64,000 nucleotides of DNA from the NCBI GenBank assembly GCA_964017195.1, contig OZ024887.1, positions 6,207,959 to 6,271,958 on the forward strand, in the 5' to 3' direction. Numbering within the stretch: the stretch's first letter is position 1; each line of letters opens with the position of its first letter. A model generated the notes under the pieces. That model was not told the origin of the DNA. It saw only the letters and a list, made by a program, of their open reading frames with translations, and ran no database searches. The stretch is from Siderastrea radians. Taxonomy: Eukaryota > Cnidaria > Anthozoa > Scleractinia > Rhizangiidae. Below are positions 1 to 11,283 of the stretch, in pieces. The translations under genes and the position numbers were made by a program.

Positions 1-308
1 CTGTGCAGGAATTTCTTTTTCGTATTTGCCACCGCCCCCCCCCCCCACCCCCTTCCCTCCACCCTCAAAACTAAAATAGTCCGCGAACGATAACACCGGA
101 TTCCCGCCACAACGCACACGGGGAAAAATGAATCAATGGACAAATGAATAAACCAAGGAGGTAGAAGCACAGTTTACTATTTCCTTTAATATATCCTTTT
201 CCTCTGATTTTTCTCTAAAAAGAACGCGTTAAAATGAGACACTACTTGTACCATGTGCGATGTGGAAAGCAATCAGTACTGTTAACACACTGCAAGATCT
301 AAACGTAC

Positions 309-425
309 CTGGGTTTTTCCGTCACTTCCGTTTTTCTGTTCTTTGTCATCTCCCTGTGTGTTAATGCCAACAAACAAAACCAGGAAAACCACAAGAGTAA
401 CTGAACGAAAGACTGGTTTGGCCAT
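309..425 (-). CDS. Possible first coding exon of a secreted protein (partial)
   Basis: An ATG at 425 (minus) opens 39 codons: a basic start MAKPVFR, then a hydrophobic run rich in V, L and F ending in FVGINTQ, then a polar stretch rich in D, K, E and G. This looks like a signal peptide followed by a mature N-terminus. The frame runs into CCCAG|GTACGT, a good splice donor at 308/307, so the rest of the gene would lie left of the window. An upstream in-frame Met at 494 would put 23 polar residues before the hydrophobic core, so the inner Met is preferred. I do not recognise the family. It could be a chance reading frame, since one exon is all that can be seen. Confidence 0.35.
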
Positions 426-1208
426 TTTCACAAGCGAATGCAAACGGAAACGGGACACGGCTTGCTCACATGGTGTAGTGACCTTTGATTTCAAGACTAG
501 ATGTCAATCATTGCGCCCTGGAAACCTATGGTTTCTCAGTCCGACTGTCTCGGACTCTGTGGGCCACCCATGAAGTACAGTGCATATACCTTGAATATTA
601 AAATTTTACGGGTTCTAATTTTTGCGATCCGCAAAGGAAAAAAAAGAGAGAGAGATCCCGCAAAAATTTTCTCCACTGTAGAAATTATGTACAGAAATAC
701 TGTTTTAAAGGAGGAAATGCTATAGATAACTCGTTGGATACTAATACTCTAGTTGTATTCAATCCATTGGAATAGAGTGACACTGATTAATCTGTTTTAC
801 ATTCCACGTCCTTTTATGTCCTTCTTTTGCCTGTACTCAAATAAAAAACGAAAATGTTATCAGTTCTATTTGAACGCGACTTCCAGAAAATCGCAAAAAT
901 TAATTCCCAGAAAAAAACATTTTTTTCAGTCGCAAAGTTTAGTTCCCGCAGAACACAAAAAATCAGTCGCCAATCCACAAAATTAAACTCTCGCAAAAAT
1001 TTAGTGCCACACGTTAATATGATTCTGTATAAATGATATAGTTTTTAATATTATGAGTTTTGCCTTTCATGTCACTGCGGCCTTTGAAATGTTCTATCTC
1101 ACTGAGAAATAAGGAATTTTCCCATGTTTTTCTTATTTTATTTTACCGCCAGTATTTTTCAATTGACGATCATTAAAACCCCGACGCCATTCCACCTTTT
1201 TTTTTACC
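426..1208. other. Gene-free stretch with A-rich MITE-like repeats
   Basis: No supported exon. Between about 600 and 1010 phrases such as CGCAAAAATT and TTCCCGCAG/TTCCCAG recur in both orientations, the style of a decayed MITE. Both ends are too degraded to place. Confidence 0.3.
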
Positions 1209-1320
1209 GGGATCATTTGCGGTCCAGTCCGGGGATCATTTGCGGTCGGGATCATTTGCGGTCCAATTTGGGGATCATTTCCGGTTGGGGATCATTTGCG
1301 GTCTCGGGATCATTTGCGGC
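1209..1320. repeat. Minisatellite of six GGGATCATTTGCGGTC units
   Basis: Six copies of a 16-base core, GGGATCATTTGCGGTC, stand in a row with spacers of 0 to 7 bases (CCAGTCC, CCAATTTG and similar). One copy has TTTCCGG in place of TTTGCGG. Each core carries a GATC. No coding sense is visible. Confidence 0.8.
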
Positions 1321-1654
1321 GCTGTACAGTTGCGTGACAAACTAACGTGACTTCTGAGCAGCGAGTGAGCGCGCCAGCGGGGTCAGGTTTCGCGCGCTTG
1401 ACGTGAGGTTGTTGTTGATTGGTCAAAAATGAAAACTTGTCAAACCTGTGTCAGTCGAGCGAAGCGTCGGGATTTTATTTCAAACTTGCAAGGAAAACAA
1501 AGATGGAACAAGGCAAAACTGAATTATTTTCGGGTTTACAGTTAGATAAACAACAATGTTCTTGGTCAACGAGTAAAACTACAAAAAGAAAGAACTCGAC
1601 AGAACAAACAGAACTCGAAAGTCAAGTCAAACAAAGTTAAACAGCACTTCAAGC

Positions 1655-1871
1655 TCAGTCATCTTCGTCCGAATCACTAACCACGGGTCGTTTTGGAAGA
1701 GATAGCGGTGGAGATTTCTGACCGACAACAATTGTGCATTTGTTGAAGACAGCTCCTGAGAAATGATGGGTTCTGTTTCCTGACTTTGACAAACAAATGA
1801 CATAAAAGGTTGTTAAGTTCCTCAGCGGCAAGAACGGGAGGAGCATAGGAAAAACGGCGCGAAATTTTCAA
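1655..1871 (-). pseudogene. Fragment resembling a tyrosine-recombinase/KCTD1-like domain
   Basis: Two overlapping minus-strand frames show one decayed coding fragment. The first reads RRFSYAPPVLAAEELNNLL and then CHLFVKVRKQ, close in style to the N-terminal helices of Crypton/DIRS-type recombinases and the KCTD1-like domain (a pattern like LL..F...VRK). The second frame ends in an acidic SDSDEDD tail and a stop at 1655. The switch of frame implies an indel. Bases 1769-1871 belong to the left arm of the large palindrome, and the remaining part lies outside it. The assignment rests on pattern only; a profile search could overturn it. Confidence 0.3.
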
Positions 1872-4190
1872 CAGATGACTGGCTCACTTTTGAGACGTCA
1901 ATACGTAGTTATATTGACGCCTCAAAAGCAATCGAAAGAAATTGAGAATCGTGATACTTCCCATGATTAAAGAAATTAAGTCGGCTATGCTTACATGTGA
2001 TCCCACCAAGGCTCCTAGTAATCCGAAAAAGGAAAATTATTGTGATAACGAGATTTACCCTTAAAAGAGAGCAAAGGCTATTGACTTGAAACGTTTGTTA
2101 ACTGGTTTGTCATATCAAAAATTTGTTTATATCAATAAGAAAGAAAAGAGTTTGATTCACTGGCAAAGTCAACATGAAAATCATTCACGTTACGACTGAA
2201 TACAATTTAAAAACTTTTTTGTACCGGAGCTAGAATATAGAGACTACTGCCTTTTAAGCCGAGAAGAAAACTGACAGAGAAGTTAGATTGCTTTACAAGT
2301 AAACAGCAACTTGAATTAGAACAAAGTTACCCTATGAAATGCTCTAATTGTCATCACACGACTGATTTGAAAATAAAACAAAGAATGTTTGCTGTGGTGA
2401 TCCATTTCATTTTGGCTGCCGATTGCCTGGGGATAAGAAGGCCCATTCCCTCATTAAGAAGCCCGGCACTCAATAAGAGCCTCTCCCCTTAGCTTCCCCC
2501 TTAAAAATATAAGCTCAAAAAGGAAGTTGAGGCGTAAACTGATAAGATCATCAAGATCGTAGAACCTTTGAGATGAAACAGCAACACCATTGCAGACAGA
2601 AATATATGAATTGCACCATATTTTACTAGACTGACCAACACGGCACTAACATATTATATTACCCTCTGTATCCGCACGAACCCTACTCTACAAAAGAGAG
2701 CAAAGCCAATGGGCACACAACAGCTTTCGTTTCGTTAAAAACAACTTAAATTATTTCACGTACGAAGCCTTTCTTTTGAAATCCGCTATCCTCAGACGCC
2801 TTTTCGCCGTTATGGAACATCCCTTATGTCCCTACTCATAGCCACCATGGGATAAAATAATTAGACTGCGAGTAGTCTCTAATTTTGGCAGTGGCGATTG
2901 TGGGGCGGGTGAAATACACAAACACGCGCGCGCGCGAAATTTCGAGGAGACGCGATGCGAAGTTAGCGCCAGCGGCAGCGCCAGCGCTCCCTTCACGTCG
3001 CGTTTCCTCGAAATTTCGCGCGCGCGCGCGCGCGTGTTTGTGTATTTCACCCGCCCCACAATCGCCACTGCCAAAATTAGAGACTACTCGCAGTCTAATT
3101 ATTTTATCCCATGGTGGCTATGGGTAGGGACATAAGGGATGTTCCATAACGGCGAAAAGGCGTCTGAGGATAGCGGATTTCAAAAGAAAGGCTTCGTACG
3201 TGAAATAATTTAAGTTGTTTTTAACGAAACGAAAGCTGTTGTGTGCCCATTGGCTTTGCTCTCTTTTGTAGAGTAGGGTTCGTGCGGATACAGAGGGTAA
3301 TATAATATGTTAGTGCCGTGTTGGTCAGTCTAGTAAAATATGGTGCAATTCATATATTTCTGTCTGCAATGGTGTTGCTGTTTCATCTCAAAGGTTCTAC
3401 GATCTTGATGATCTTATCAGTTTACGCCTCAACTTCCTTTTTGAGCTTATATTTTTAAGGGGGAAGCTAAGGGGAGAGGCTCTTATTGAGTGCCGGGCTT
3501 CTTAATGAGGGAATGGGCCTTCTTATCCCCAGGCAATCGGCAGCCAAAATGAAATGGATCACCACAGCAAACATTCTTTGTTTTATTTTCAAATCAGTCG
3601 TGTGATGACAATTAGAGCATTTCATAGGGTAACTTTGTTCTAATTCAAGTTGCTGTTTACTTGTAAAGCAATCTAACTTCTCTGTCAGTTTTCTTCTCGG
3701 CTTAAAAGGCAGTAGTCTCTATATTCTAGCTCCGGTACAAAAAAGTTTTTAAATTGTATTCAGTCGTAACGTGAATGATTTTCATGTTGACTTTGCCAGT
3801 GAATCAAACTCTTTTCTTTCTTATTGATATAAACAAATTTTTGATATGACAAACCAGTTAACAAACGTTTCAAGTCAATAGCCTTTGCTCTCTTTTAAGG
3901 GTAAATCTCGTTATCACAATAATTTTCCTTTTTCGGATTACTAGGAGCCTTGGTGGGATCACATGTAAGCATAGCCGACTTAATTTCTTTAATCATGGGA
4001 AGTATCACGATTCTCAATTTCTTTCGATTGCTTTTGAGGCGTCAATATAACTACGTATTGACGTCTCAAAAGTGAGCCAGTCATCTGTTGAAAATTTCGC
4101 GCCGTTTTTCCTATGCTCCTCCCGTTCTTGCCGCTGAGGAACTTAACAACCTTTTATGTCATTTGTTTGTCAAAGTCAGGAAACAGAACC
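1769..4190. repeat. 2.4 kb near-perfect palindrome, two 1093-bp arms around a MITE
   Basis: Bases 1769-2861 are repeated as reverse complement at 3098-4190. Both arms are 1093 bp, so no net indel separates them, and spot checks show only isolated mismatches (for example CTCATA at 2834-2839 against CCCATA). The centre is the MITE at 2862-3097. Long mirror-image reading frames at 2832-3074 and 2885-3127 come from this symmetry and are not genes. The arms hold no recognisable gene apart from part of the recombinase-like fragment at the outer left end. A fold-back read or assembly artefact could produce the same picture. Confidence 0.9.
2862..3097. mobile_element. MITE with TAGACTGCGAGTAGTC termini (palindrome centre)
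   Basis: The ends are TAGACTGCGAGTAGTCTCTA and its reverse complement. Inside, GC-rich inverted tracts (GGGCGGGTGAAATACAC and CGCGCG runs) fold back. A shorter relative at 18964-19121 has clean ends and a 9-bp target duplication, which defines the family. Here no direct duplication exists: both flanks are inverted copies of each other. Confidence 0.8.
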
Positions 4191-4215
4191 AAAATTAGAG
4201 TCTACTCGCAGTCTA
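4191..4215. mobile_element. Terminal fragment of the same MITE family
   Basis: Directly after the right palindrome arm the sequence reads AAAATTAGAGTCTACTCGCA and then GTCTA, the right terminus of the MITE at 2862-3097 with one substitution. No body or left end follows. Confidence 0.7.
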
Positions 4216-4975
4216 AAAATAATTGTCTTGGTTTTCAAAGTTTATTGATTGGACAATGGCTGGATAACAATGCATGTTTTTCTCTCTGATCCTCTGTTCG
4301 ACTTTTTTCCGTTGACATTAAGCCATGAAGAATATAATGAACTTTGGAATAACAACTGCTGATGGGTCACCCCTCCCTTCCTTCTCAGCGCTTAACCAAT
4401 TATTGCAATGGAACAGTAAAAAAGATTTGAGCGTGTTGAACAGACAAAGAGGGTCCATCTCTTTGTGAAGGTCAAGGAAGCAGTAATCAAAGTGATGTCA
4501 TTTTGGCTGAAACGTCTGAAATCGGACCGCGGGAATTAGGAGGGACAGAAGAAGTACATGAAGAGGCCTGCCACTCATTAAGAACCCCCTCGCCTCTCTG
4601 GTTCAACCAAATAAGTTCAGCTATAGGGAAGGGAGAAAAAAAAAAGAGTTGACCTGGAAAGACCAAGATCATAGAACCTTTGATATGGAACAGGTATCGA
4701 ACGCAATTCAGAACTATCATTGTACGCGAGCACTTCTGGTCCCATCCCACTCTTACAAGTTTTCTTTTATTTTTTTACAAAAACTCCCAACATGACACGT
4801 GACCATTAATTCATGTTATCGGTGTTTTAATGTAGCCTGATATTCAAACTGAAAAAAATAACTGGATACAATTTCTGCACTCTTTCTAAGTTTTTCTACA
4901 AAAAAGGCTTGGCTGCTATTGAGAATCCTAACTTGGACTGCTGCACACACTGGGCGTCTTTCATCTTTTTTTCAC
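4216..4975. other. Gene-free stretch downstream of the Ly6 gene
   Basis: No supported coding sequence. It includes the probable 3' UTR of the minus-strand Ly6 gene. A TTTATT near 4766 (AATAAA on the minus strand) is a candidate poly(A) signal about 200 bp past the stop. Confidence 0.4.
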
Positions 4976-6840
4976 TTAGAAGAAGGCCCTCAGGGCGCAT
5001 GCCACCATCAGGATGACGCTGACCGTGGCCACTGTACCACCGTTGCAGGTATCTGTATCACAGCAATCCAGCTTGCACGTCGCCCCACCCACTTTCTTGC
5101 AATTCTTAAATAATTCGTTATCGGATTCACACCCTAACTTGGTGGAACAGGATTTGGCGTACGATTTCATCTTGCTGCTGCCAGTGTCAAATTCGAGAGA
5201 CATTGAAGAACAGCGGTCAAGGTTGGCTGGACAGTCGATTTCCTTCATCTTGTCCTTGCAGTCTGCCATACTTTCTAAACTGACACAAGAGTAGCACTTC
5301 AGTCCATGGCCAAACGCTGCAAAAAATAAAACTTCCACCTTAGTATACATTAAATGGTAAGAGAGGCAGATGAAAGCTGTGTCTCTGTTAATAAATCTAC
5401 GCTTGCATTACATTGAGAAAATTCCCGACAATTATGAACAGGCAGCACAGCACGAAAAAACCGATTTGCAAGGATAGCAAAATCGCAGCAAAAGTATATG
5501 AACTTAACACCATATTTGATCAAGTTTGTCCATATTTAATCAAAATCAAACTTCGTGTTTGCACCACATTTTTATGAAAGGCAAAGATGGTGAATACCGC
5601 ATTTACCCGATATTTACGTACAATACCAAATGTGAAAAGAAGTACACGTTTGAGACGAACTAACGCCTGCAGTAGTTACGAAGTAAAGGTACATATTTGC
5701 TGAACGAAAAGATGGATTTACATGGTAGCAGACATGAAGAAATACCATACCACGCTAATAATAGGGATTCAAAAAACGTTTCAAAAGAAGCTAAGATGTT
5801 CACTGTTACTTGTCTAAAGGAAAATATTGAGACATGAACTTTGTTTTCAGAACTGCCCAAATGTGCAACGCGGGAATCTCAACAAAAAATAGCGTATCGT
5901 CAACGTGGAGATCAAAAGACATCATTAACATGCATGACGCGTGCATCAAACTTTCATAACGATTGGCCCAACGTAACAACCCCGTCTTTGGAAGCTGTTC
6001 TAAATTCTCACGCGCGTAATGGCCAAGAATCGTTGTCAACAGGAGTTTATACAAAAACAAAGATAATACTCCGGTAATTATTGGTCCTTGCATGCCCGCG
6101 CGTGATAAGGACAGACGCATGGACATGATGACGTCAGTGTGTGGTGTGACTCGCGCAAACTATCGAAGTGTCTAAGTTAAGATCTACAACCTGAACGTCC
6201 GACTAATACTACTTAAATTGTGCTCTGAAGCGACAAAAAACTATTTTACTCCAAGTTTGTCTCCGAAAGAAAATAAACGATGCGAAAGAAAAAGCTAGAT
6301 TAATATGTCCTAAATCCAGATTTTGGCCAAAACTGAAAATAAAAGATAACAGGGTAATTATCCAGTGGAGGAATGTTTCATTCAGATATAAGATGTCTTG
6401 AAAAAGGCGATTCAAGAACATACTCTTGACTCAAGTTGCAAATTGCCCGAAAGCGTTTTTCGACTGTACCTCTAAGCAGTCAGAATTGTTACCGAATCAC
6501 TCGCTTCTCTCGTGATTCCTTACCTAGTTTCACTCATACGTTTTGACGTCGTACCGTTGTCGAAAAGAGCGGTGTACATACCATGACAAACTATCGGTAA
6601 TTTGTTTCATGTTTATAAGAAATGTGAAAAGTGCACGGGGATGTTTTGCAAAGGCAAACTTGATATATACTTGGCATTATTCATACATTTCGGAATTAAT
6701 CTTGTATTTCTCAACCCCCAGCCCCTCGTCTCAAAAAAGAAAATAAAAATAAAAATCATATTTTCCCGACATTAAAGACAAGACTCGTACTTACCCACGG
6801 ATAGGCAAAGCAGAAAGGCAAAAACAAATAGTGTTTTCAT
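4976..6840 (-). CDS. Ly6/uPAR (CD59-like) GPI-anchored three-finger protein, two exons
   Basis: Exon 1 is 6795-6840: ATG, then MKTLFVFAFLLCLSV, a classic signal peptide. It ends with a split codon at a GTAAG donor. Exon 2 is 4976-5316, after a TTGCAG acceptor, and joins in frame to give AFGHGLKCYSC. The mature domain has the LU/three-finger signature: CYSC near the start, 12 cysteines in all, and a closing CCDTDTCN. A hydrophobic tail (VATVSVILMVACALRAFF) after NGG is a likely GPI-attachment signal. Family members sit on the outer cell surface and act in complement control, receptor modulation or adhesion; the partner here cannot be told. The predicted protein of about 128 residues is normal for the family. 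Exon 2 alone also reads from an ATG at 5350, but that start lacks a signal peptide. No paralogue is visible nearby. Confidence 0.8.
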
Positions 6841-8936
6841 CTTGTGAAGTGCCGTCAGTTGGGAGTCTTTACTGAAATATATAACGAGTTAACGACCTGT
6901 TGAGTCACACCTTCAGCAAAAGTTCACCAAATTAGGCGCAAAGCCCACGCAGAAAGCTTAAGGTGATGCCATCGAAATAGAAGGAATATTTAAAATTTTC
7001 TAAAACTTGGTCCAGTTGGTAATTACGTTTGGAACATTTCAAAAATGCAATAAAAAATAGGGGTCACCGTGCTTGTTTTTTCACAAAATGGATAGACATT
7101 AATAGCAACTATACGACCCGCAAGGTTTTCCTGAGAAACCCTGCTAATCAGAAATGAGAACTCTAAATGCTTTAAAAAGTCATTGCTTAGATTGAAATAT
7201 TGGAGCAGTTCACCAAAACAAACATTTATCTTGTATTATATACCATTTTAGTTGAACAGGAATCAAGATTATGAAATAAATTTACAAATTTGCGGCGAGC
7301 GCACATACCCTGCTGCACCTAAAGACGTGTTCTTTTCGGCATTTAAATAACAATATCTCAAAGCAGAATTTTTAACTTTTCTCAAAATCGCGATATATTG
7401 TACTAGACCGTGTGCCATTTGAATTTATGTATTAAAAAATGGGGGTCACCGAGCTCGTTTAGGAGAAAACAACCATTTATTTCTCTGAACAGCTCAGCTT
7501 TCATAGAAAACCTATCAAGTACCGAAGGTGCGCGCGCTCGTGCACGCGCTAATCACGCAAGAAATGATGCGCAGAAAGGATGCGTAATGCAATTGAATGG
7601 AATCACCTTAATTTAAAGAGCTTCGCTACGCTTACGTCATCAGATAACAGCCAATCAGTGCGAAGAGGACTGAGACAAAAAGTAGTGATTATAATTTCAC
7701 CAGTCGGAAAAGAGTTTAGTTTCTTTGCAAACGTTGGTAAGAAAATTTCTAAGTAGCTTCATATCTTTTCCGGATGAACAGGTTCGTATACGTTGCATTT
7801 TCCAGAACAGCAAATGAGTCAACAAAGAAGCTCAAAACACTAAATCAATTCGAAATTTAAGCTATATTCTACGTCACTGGGTTGGCAATCCCTCACTGCA
7901 TTGAAGCGTTGTGTTGACAGTCTATTGGTCACTCAATGTCTTGGTGATGTGATCGTACTTCAGACCATAAACTCATATGACAAAGCCTTGAGCAATTTCA
8001 TGTGATTCCAGCATGCTTTGCTTTGTTAATTCAAATCTGTTAAATTCAAGTCCTTTTACAGGATTTGACTAGTCAAGAAAACAGCCAATCAACGAGAAGA
8101 GAATGTTAAAGACAGGAAAGTGAGGTTTAAGTTAAAACTTTTCACCAGTCACAAAAAAAGACTATAAAAAGTCCTGTTTTGCTTGTTACAGTTTTCGTGA
8201 ATGTTGCTAGGTAGTACATTTTCTATAGAATAACGCTTTGTGTCATATCTTGTATCGAATATAATAAATTTTCCAACACCGGTGCATTTTTTATTGAATA
8301 ACGCTCTCCTGCCGAGTGAAATGAGTCTTGGCACATTCCACAAAATTATTGGAAATTACGGCCGACAACGACGGCGAACTGTTTGAAACTGAACCACTAG
8401 CTAAAAATAGGATGAAAATAAATTTTGGTAATAACTTCGGTTTTGTAGAGAACTGATCACCAGCATTGCGAGGGGCTATTAAATAACTGAGAGCATGTTA
8501 TCGGCTCTAAATTAATTCAGTAATAACTTGAACCCGCTTTCCTGCAGCTTTGTCGGTAGGATATTTTTGAGCACGCGTGTTGTTAACAACTGAAACGCGA
8601 AACTGGTGGGTCACACTATAAACATGTTCGTACAGGCATGTACTATCTAGATTGATGCATGTTATTTTTGTGTTTTGACCTTGAAAAAAACCCCAACTGC
8701 CTTAAGCTTAGGCTGTGATCAGTCGGTGGTGTGCCCTTACCGCATTGTGTAATGGCTGAACTAATAGGGATTGTATCGTCTAAAATTTTAGTGTATATAC
8801 TTGGAGAAAGTGATGCGGAGAATTTTGCAACAAACATGCTTTACTTACTTTCACCGTACTTCGCTTGCTCTGTGTTCGCTGTCATGCTGGTTTATATACA
8901 AGTCGTGTCGTTTCTCCTCAAGCGAAATTTTAAGCC
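6841..8936. other. Gene-free stretch with a diverged duplication
   Basis: No supported exon. Segments near 7640-7760 and 8080-8230 share the order CAGCCAATCA, GAGAAGAG-like tract, TTTCACCAGTC and a GTT-rich end, which suggests an old local duplication. The rest is AT-rich unique-looking sequence. Confidence 0.35.
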
Positions 8937-8940
8937 TTAA

Positions 8941-9262
8941 TTTCGAGAAGAAGACTGTTTATTTAAACTGCAATTTTCTGATTTAATAATCCGCCATTAT
9001 TACACCAGAAAGGATCAATGACGACATTCACTCAAGAGCTTTAGAATGCAGCGCGTGTGAAAGTGCCTTATTTAGTATGCAGCACGGGAGTTTTGAGCTT
9101 GACAGACTCTCAAACTCGTGTTTTGCATCATTTGTAAGCTGTGTTCACACACTGCATTCTACAGCTCTTGAGTGAATAACGTCATTGTATCCCTTCTGGT
9201 GTAATAATGGCGGACCATTAAACAGAAAATTGCAGCTTAAATAAACGGTCTTCTTCTCAAAA
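8941..9262. mobile_element. Fold-back MITE flanked by TTAA
   Basis: Long imperfect terminal inverted repeats of about 110 bp: TTTCGAGAAGAAGACTGTTT at the left, with its complement ending CTTCTTCTCAAAA at the right. TTAA lies on both sides (8937-8940 and 9263-9266). An inner hairpin pairs GCAGCACGGGAGTTTTGAG with CTCAAACTCGTGTTTTGC. The TTAA flank suggests a piggyBac/Kolobok-style target choice, but no transposase is present to confirm it. Confidence 0.7.
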
Positions 9263-9856
9263 TTAAGGTAACCTGGTTTCGAAATCCAAGGAAAAAAATA
9301 AAAGTGATTTTTTGACCGTAGTACACTTTAAGCTTTCCGATATTTTTTTGCTTGAGAGAGTCACGTTTTCTTGGTTAAATCATGAAAGGCAAATGGTATG
9401 AGGTGAGCGACGTTAGTAAATCGTCTTGTCGAACAAAAGGCTCTGAAATTGAGAAGTAAAAATGATGTCGCGTAAAGGGGTGATAAACAGAACTCAAAAA
9501 CAACATTCAATACCCGAATACCGGATGTAACATGTAAGCATTGAATCCTCTAAGTCAGTCTTGGGCAGCGTGTCAATTAAACCCGATGAAGATATAATTT
9601 CACAAACCAGTGAAAATGATTTATTCTTGGTACCTGAGGTTTCTATCGCGTGCTTTCGTGGAGCAGTACTCGGCCTGATCAAATATGAGTTAAGTTCGCT
9701 CGTGGTTGCACGCGCGAGACTAACGCCCCCACCGCATATGTAAAATATTGTTCTCACACAGTTCAGTAGTGTTGAATATCAAATGTATAATAACCTTTTG
9801 AAAAGGTCCCACTGACCTACCGGTCAATGTTTGTCTGCAGCATAAACGATCCATGA

Positions 9857-9891
9857 AACCGACAACCGATGTTCAACATCGGTTGTCGGTT
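9857..9891. repeat. Perfect 17-bp-arm hairpin
   Basis: AACCGACAACCGATGTT, one C, then the exact complement AACATCGGTTGTCGGTT. No flanking duplication was identified, so its origin is unclear. Confidence 0.8.
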
Positions 9892-9895
9892 ATTA

Positions 9896-10110
9896 AAACT
9901 TGATCCTCTTTTTAGTGTTTAAAAGGGTGATGGACCTAGCCTGTGCGACTTCTATGCGTGTGTCTTAGCCCTTTAAAATGCTTTAAAATCAAAGCCGATA
10001 GTGTTAACTGCAGTTTTGATTTGTGTTTTTAAAACTCAATCGTCCTTTTAGTGTTTACAAGTGTGATGGACCTAGCCTGCGCGACTCCTATATGCGCTTG
10101 TCTCAGCCTT
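9896..10110. repeat. Two-copy direct repeat
   Basis: A segment with TTTTAGTGTTTA, then GTGATGGACCTAGCCTG and GCGACT...TATGCG occurs at about 9896-9970 and again at 10025-10110. It lies upstream of the broken SDR copy and may be decayed intron sequence. Confidence 0.6.
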
Positions 10111-10527
10111 TCTAGGACTGCTCTAACAAGTATATCTTTAAGGGAACGGTCTCTTTCGTACGATATTAGGAGCGGTTCCTTGAAAATGTCGTTACGCAAT
10201 GGTTGCTGTTTTATAAATTGCTAGCTGTTCATAAATATTGGTTTTAAGTTAGCCACTGCTGGTAATATTGCGTAGAGGCCTCTTTTTACATAGGATGGAT
10301 GGCAGGTTGAATAATGGGTGTACTGAAATGTATTTTTAGTGGGCTTAAGGTGGGTGCGTATATCTAGGACCGACTCGGTTTAAAATCTTTCACCTTATTT
10401 GTAAACAGTCATTCAAGTCTGTGTGGTGTATCCTGAGAGAAACGACAGCCGGAAATACGTCTGTGTTCGTGGATAGTGTGGTGGAACTGTTTGTTTGTTT
10501 TGTTTTCGATTGTTTTCGATTCCTCAG

Positions 10528-11283
10528 CCGCAGCCTACTCAGTTGTAAACCTAAGCAGTGTCCAGGCCCACCGTACCAAGCCTGGTGATACCGGCTGTTG
10601 GACATACCAGGCGAGCAAAGCTGCTATAACAACGATGACCAAAGGTATGAAGCTGGATCTGTCAGCAGATGGAATCAGAGTAAACTCAGTTTGTCCTGGA
10701 TACACATGGACTGAACTGGAAGTTCAGTTCATTTTCCTTTTCTCATCTTTTTTCCCCTTTTTTTTCTTATTAACAAGTGAAATCTAGCAAAGGGATTCAT
10801 TAAGTGATTTTGGGAAGGGTGGAGTACGGGTGACGGCACCTCAGGCAATTAGATAAGACCAAATCGTTCACCTACACGAAGTCTGGAAGAGATACACAAA
10901 CGTTCAACGTGTTCAACTGACTCCACCCCTCCCATCCCTCCCCCCCCCCCCCCCCACGCGGACGAATGACTCAGGGAACAAGAAACGTTTATTTCCCTGG
11001 TAACCTTCTACTGGTATCCAAGAACAAATTTTACCTGATCGGATCTGTTTTATTTTTGTAGACAGCGAAACGTCTAAGTGACAGAAAAACATGCTAACCC
11101 TCCATTGCCAAGCTTCAGATGAGCCGGCGATTCTGCGAACCTGCAGGGGATGCTTCATATGTAACTGGCACAGAATTGGCGGTTGACGGAGGCTTTTTGC
11201 CTTTAGGACCTGAGATGAGTCATCAAGTACACATTAGAAAAAATGGTTGGTTGTTGACGAATTCATGTTCAGCTGCTCATTAA
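10528..11283 (+). pseudogene. Short-chain dehydrogenase pseudogene copy C (last two exons)
   Basis: This is a plus-strand relic of exons 3 and 4 of the SDR gene at 17132-21707. The exon 3 homologue (10528-10718) keeps the catalytic motifs: VVNLSSVQAH and the YxxxK motif TYQASKAA, then RVNSVCPGYTWTE. Its splice donor has become GAAGTT instead of GTAAGT, so the reading frame runs on. The exon 4 homologue starts at 11062 after TTTTTGTAG. It has an in-frame stop TAA at 11095-11097 and lacks 33 bases that encode the [12 protein letters not shown] segment in the intact gene. The end [16 protein letters not shown] is still clear, but the C-terminus then diverges. Homologues of exons 1 and 2 are not seen upstream. 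A functional product is very unlikely. Confidence 0.85.

Noticed and set aside
1209..1320. CRISPR array
   Set aside because: Repeats are short, spacers are 0-7 bases, and the context is animal.
2832..3127. Two 80-residue near-identical frames on opposite strands
   Set aside because: They are mirror readings of the palindrome centre and the MITE, with no domain or splice context.
4487..4750. 87-residue minus frame with a signal-like start
   Set aside because: No homology, no splice sites and poor start context.
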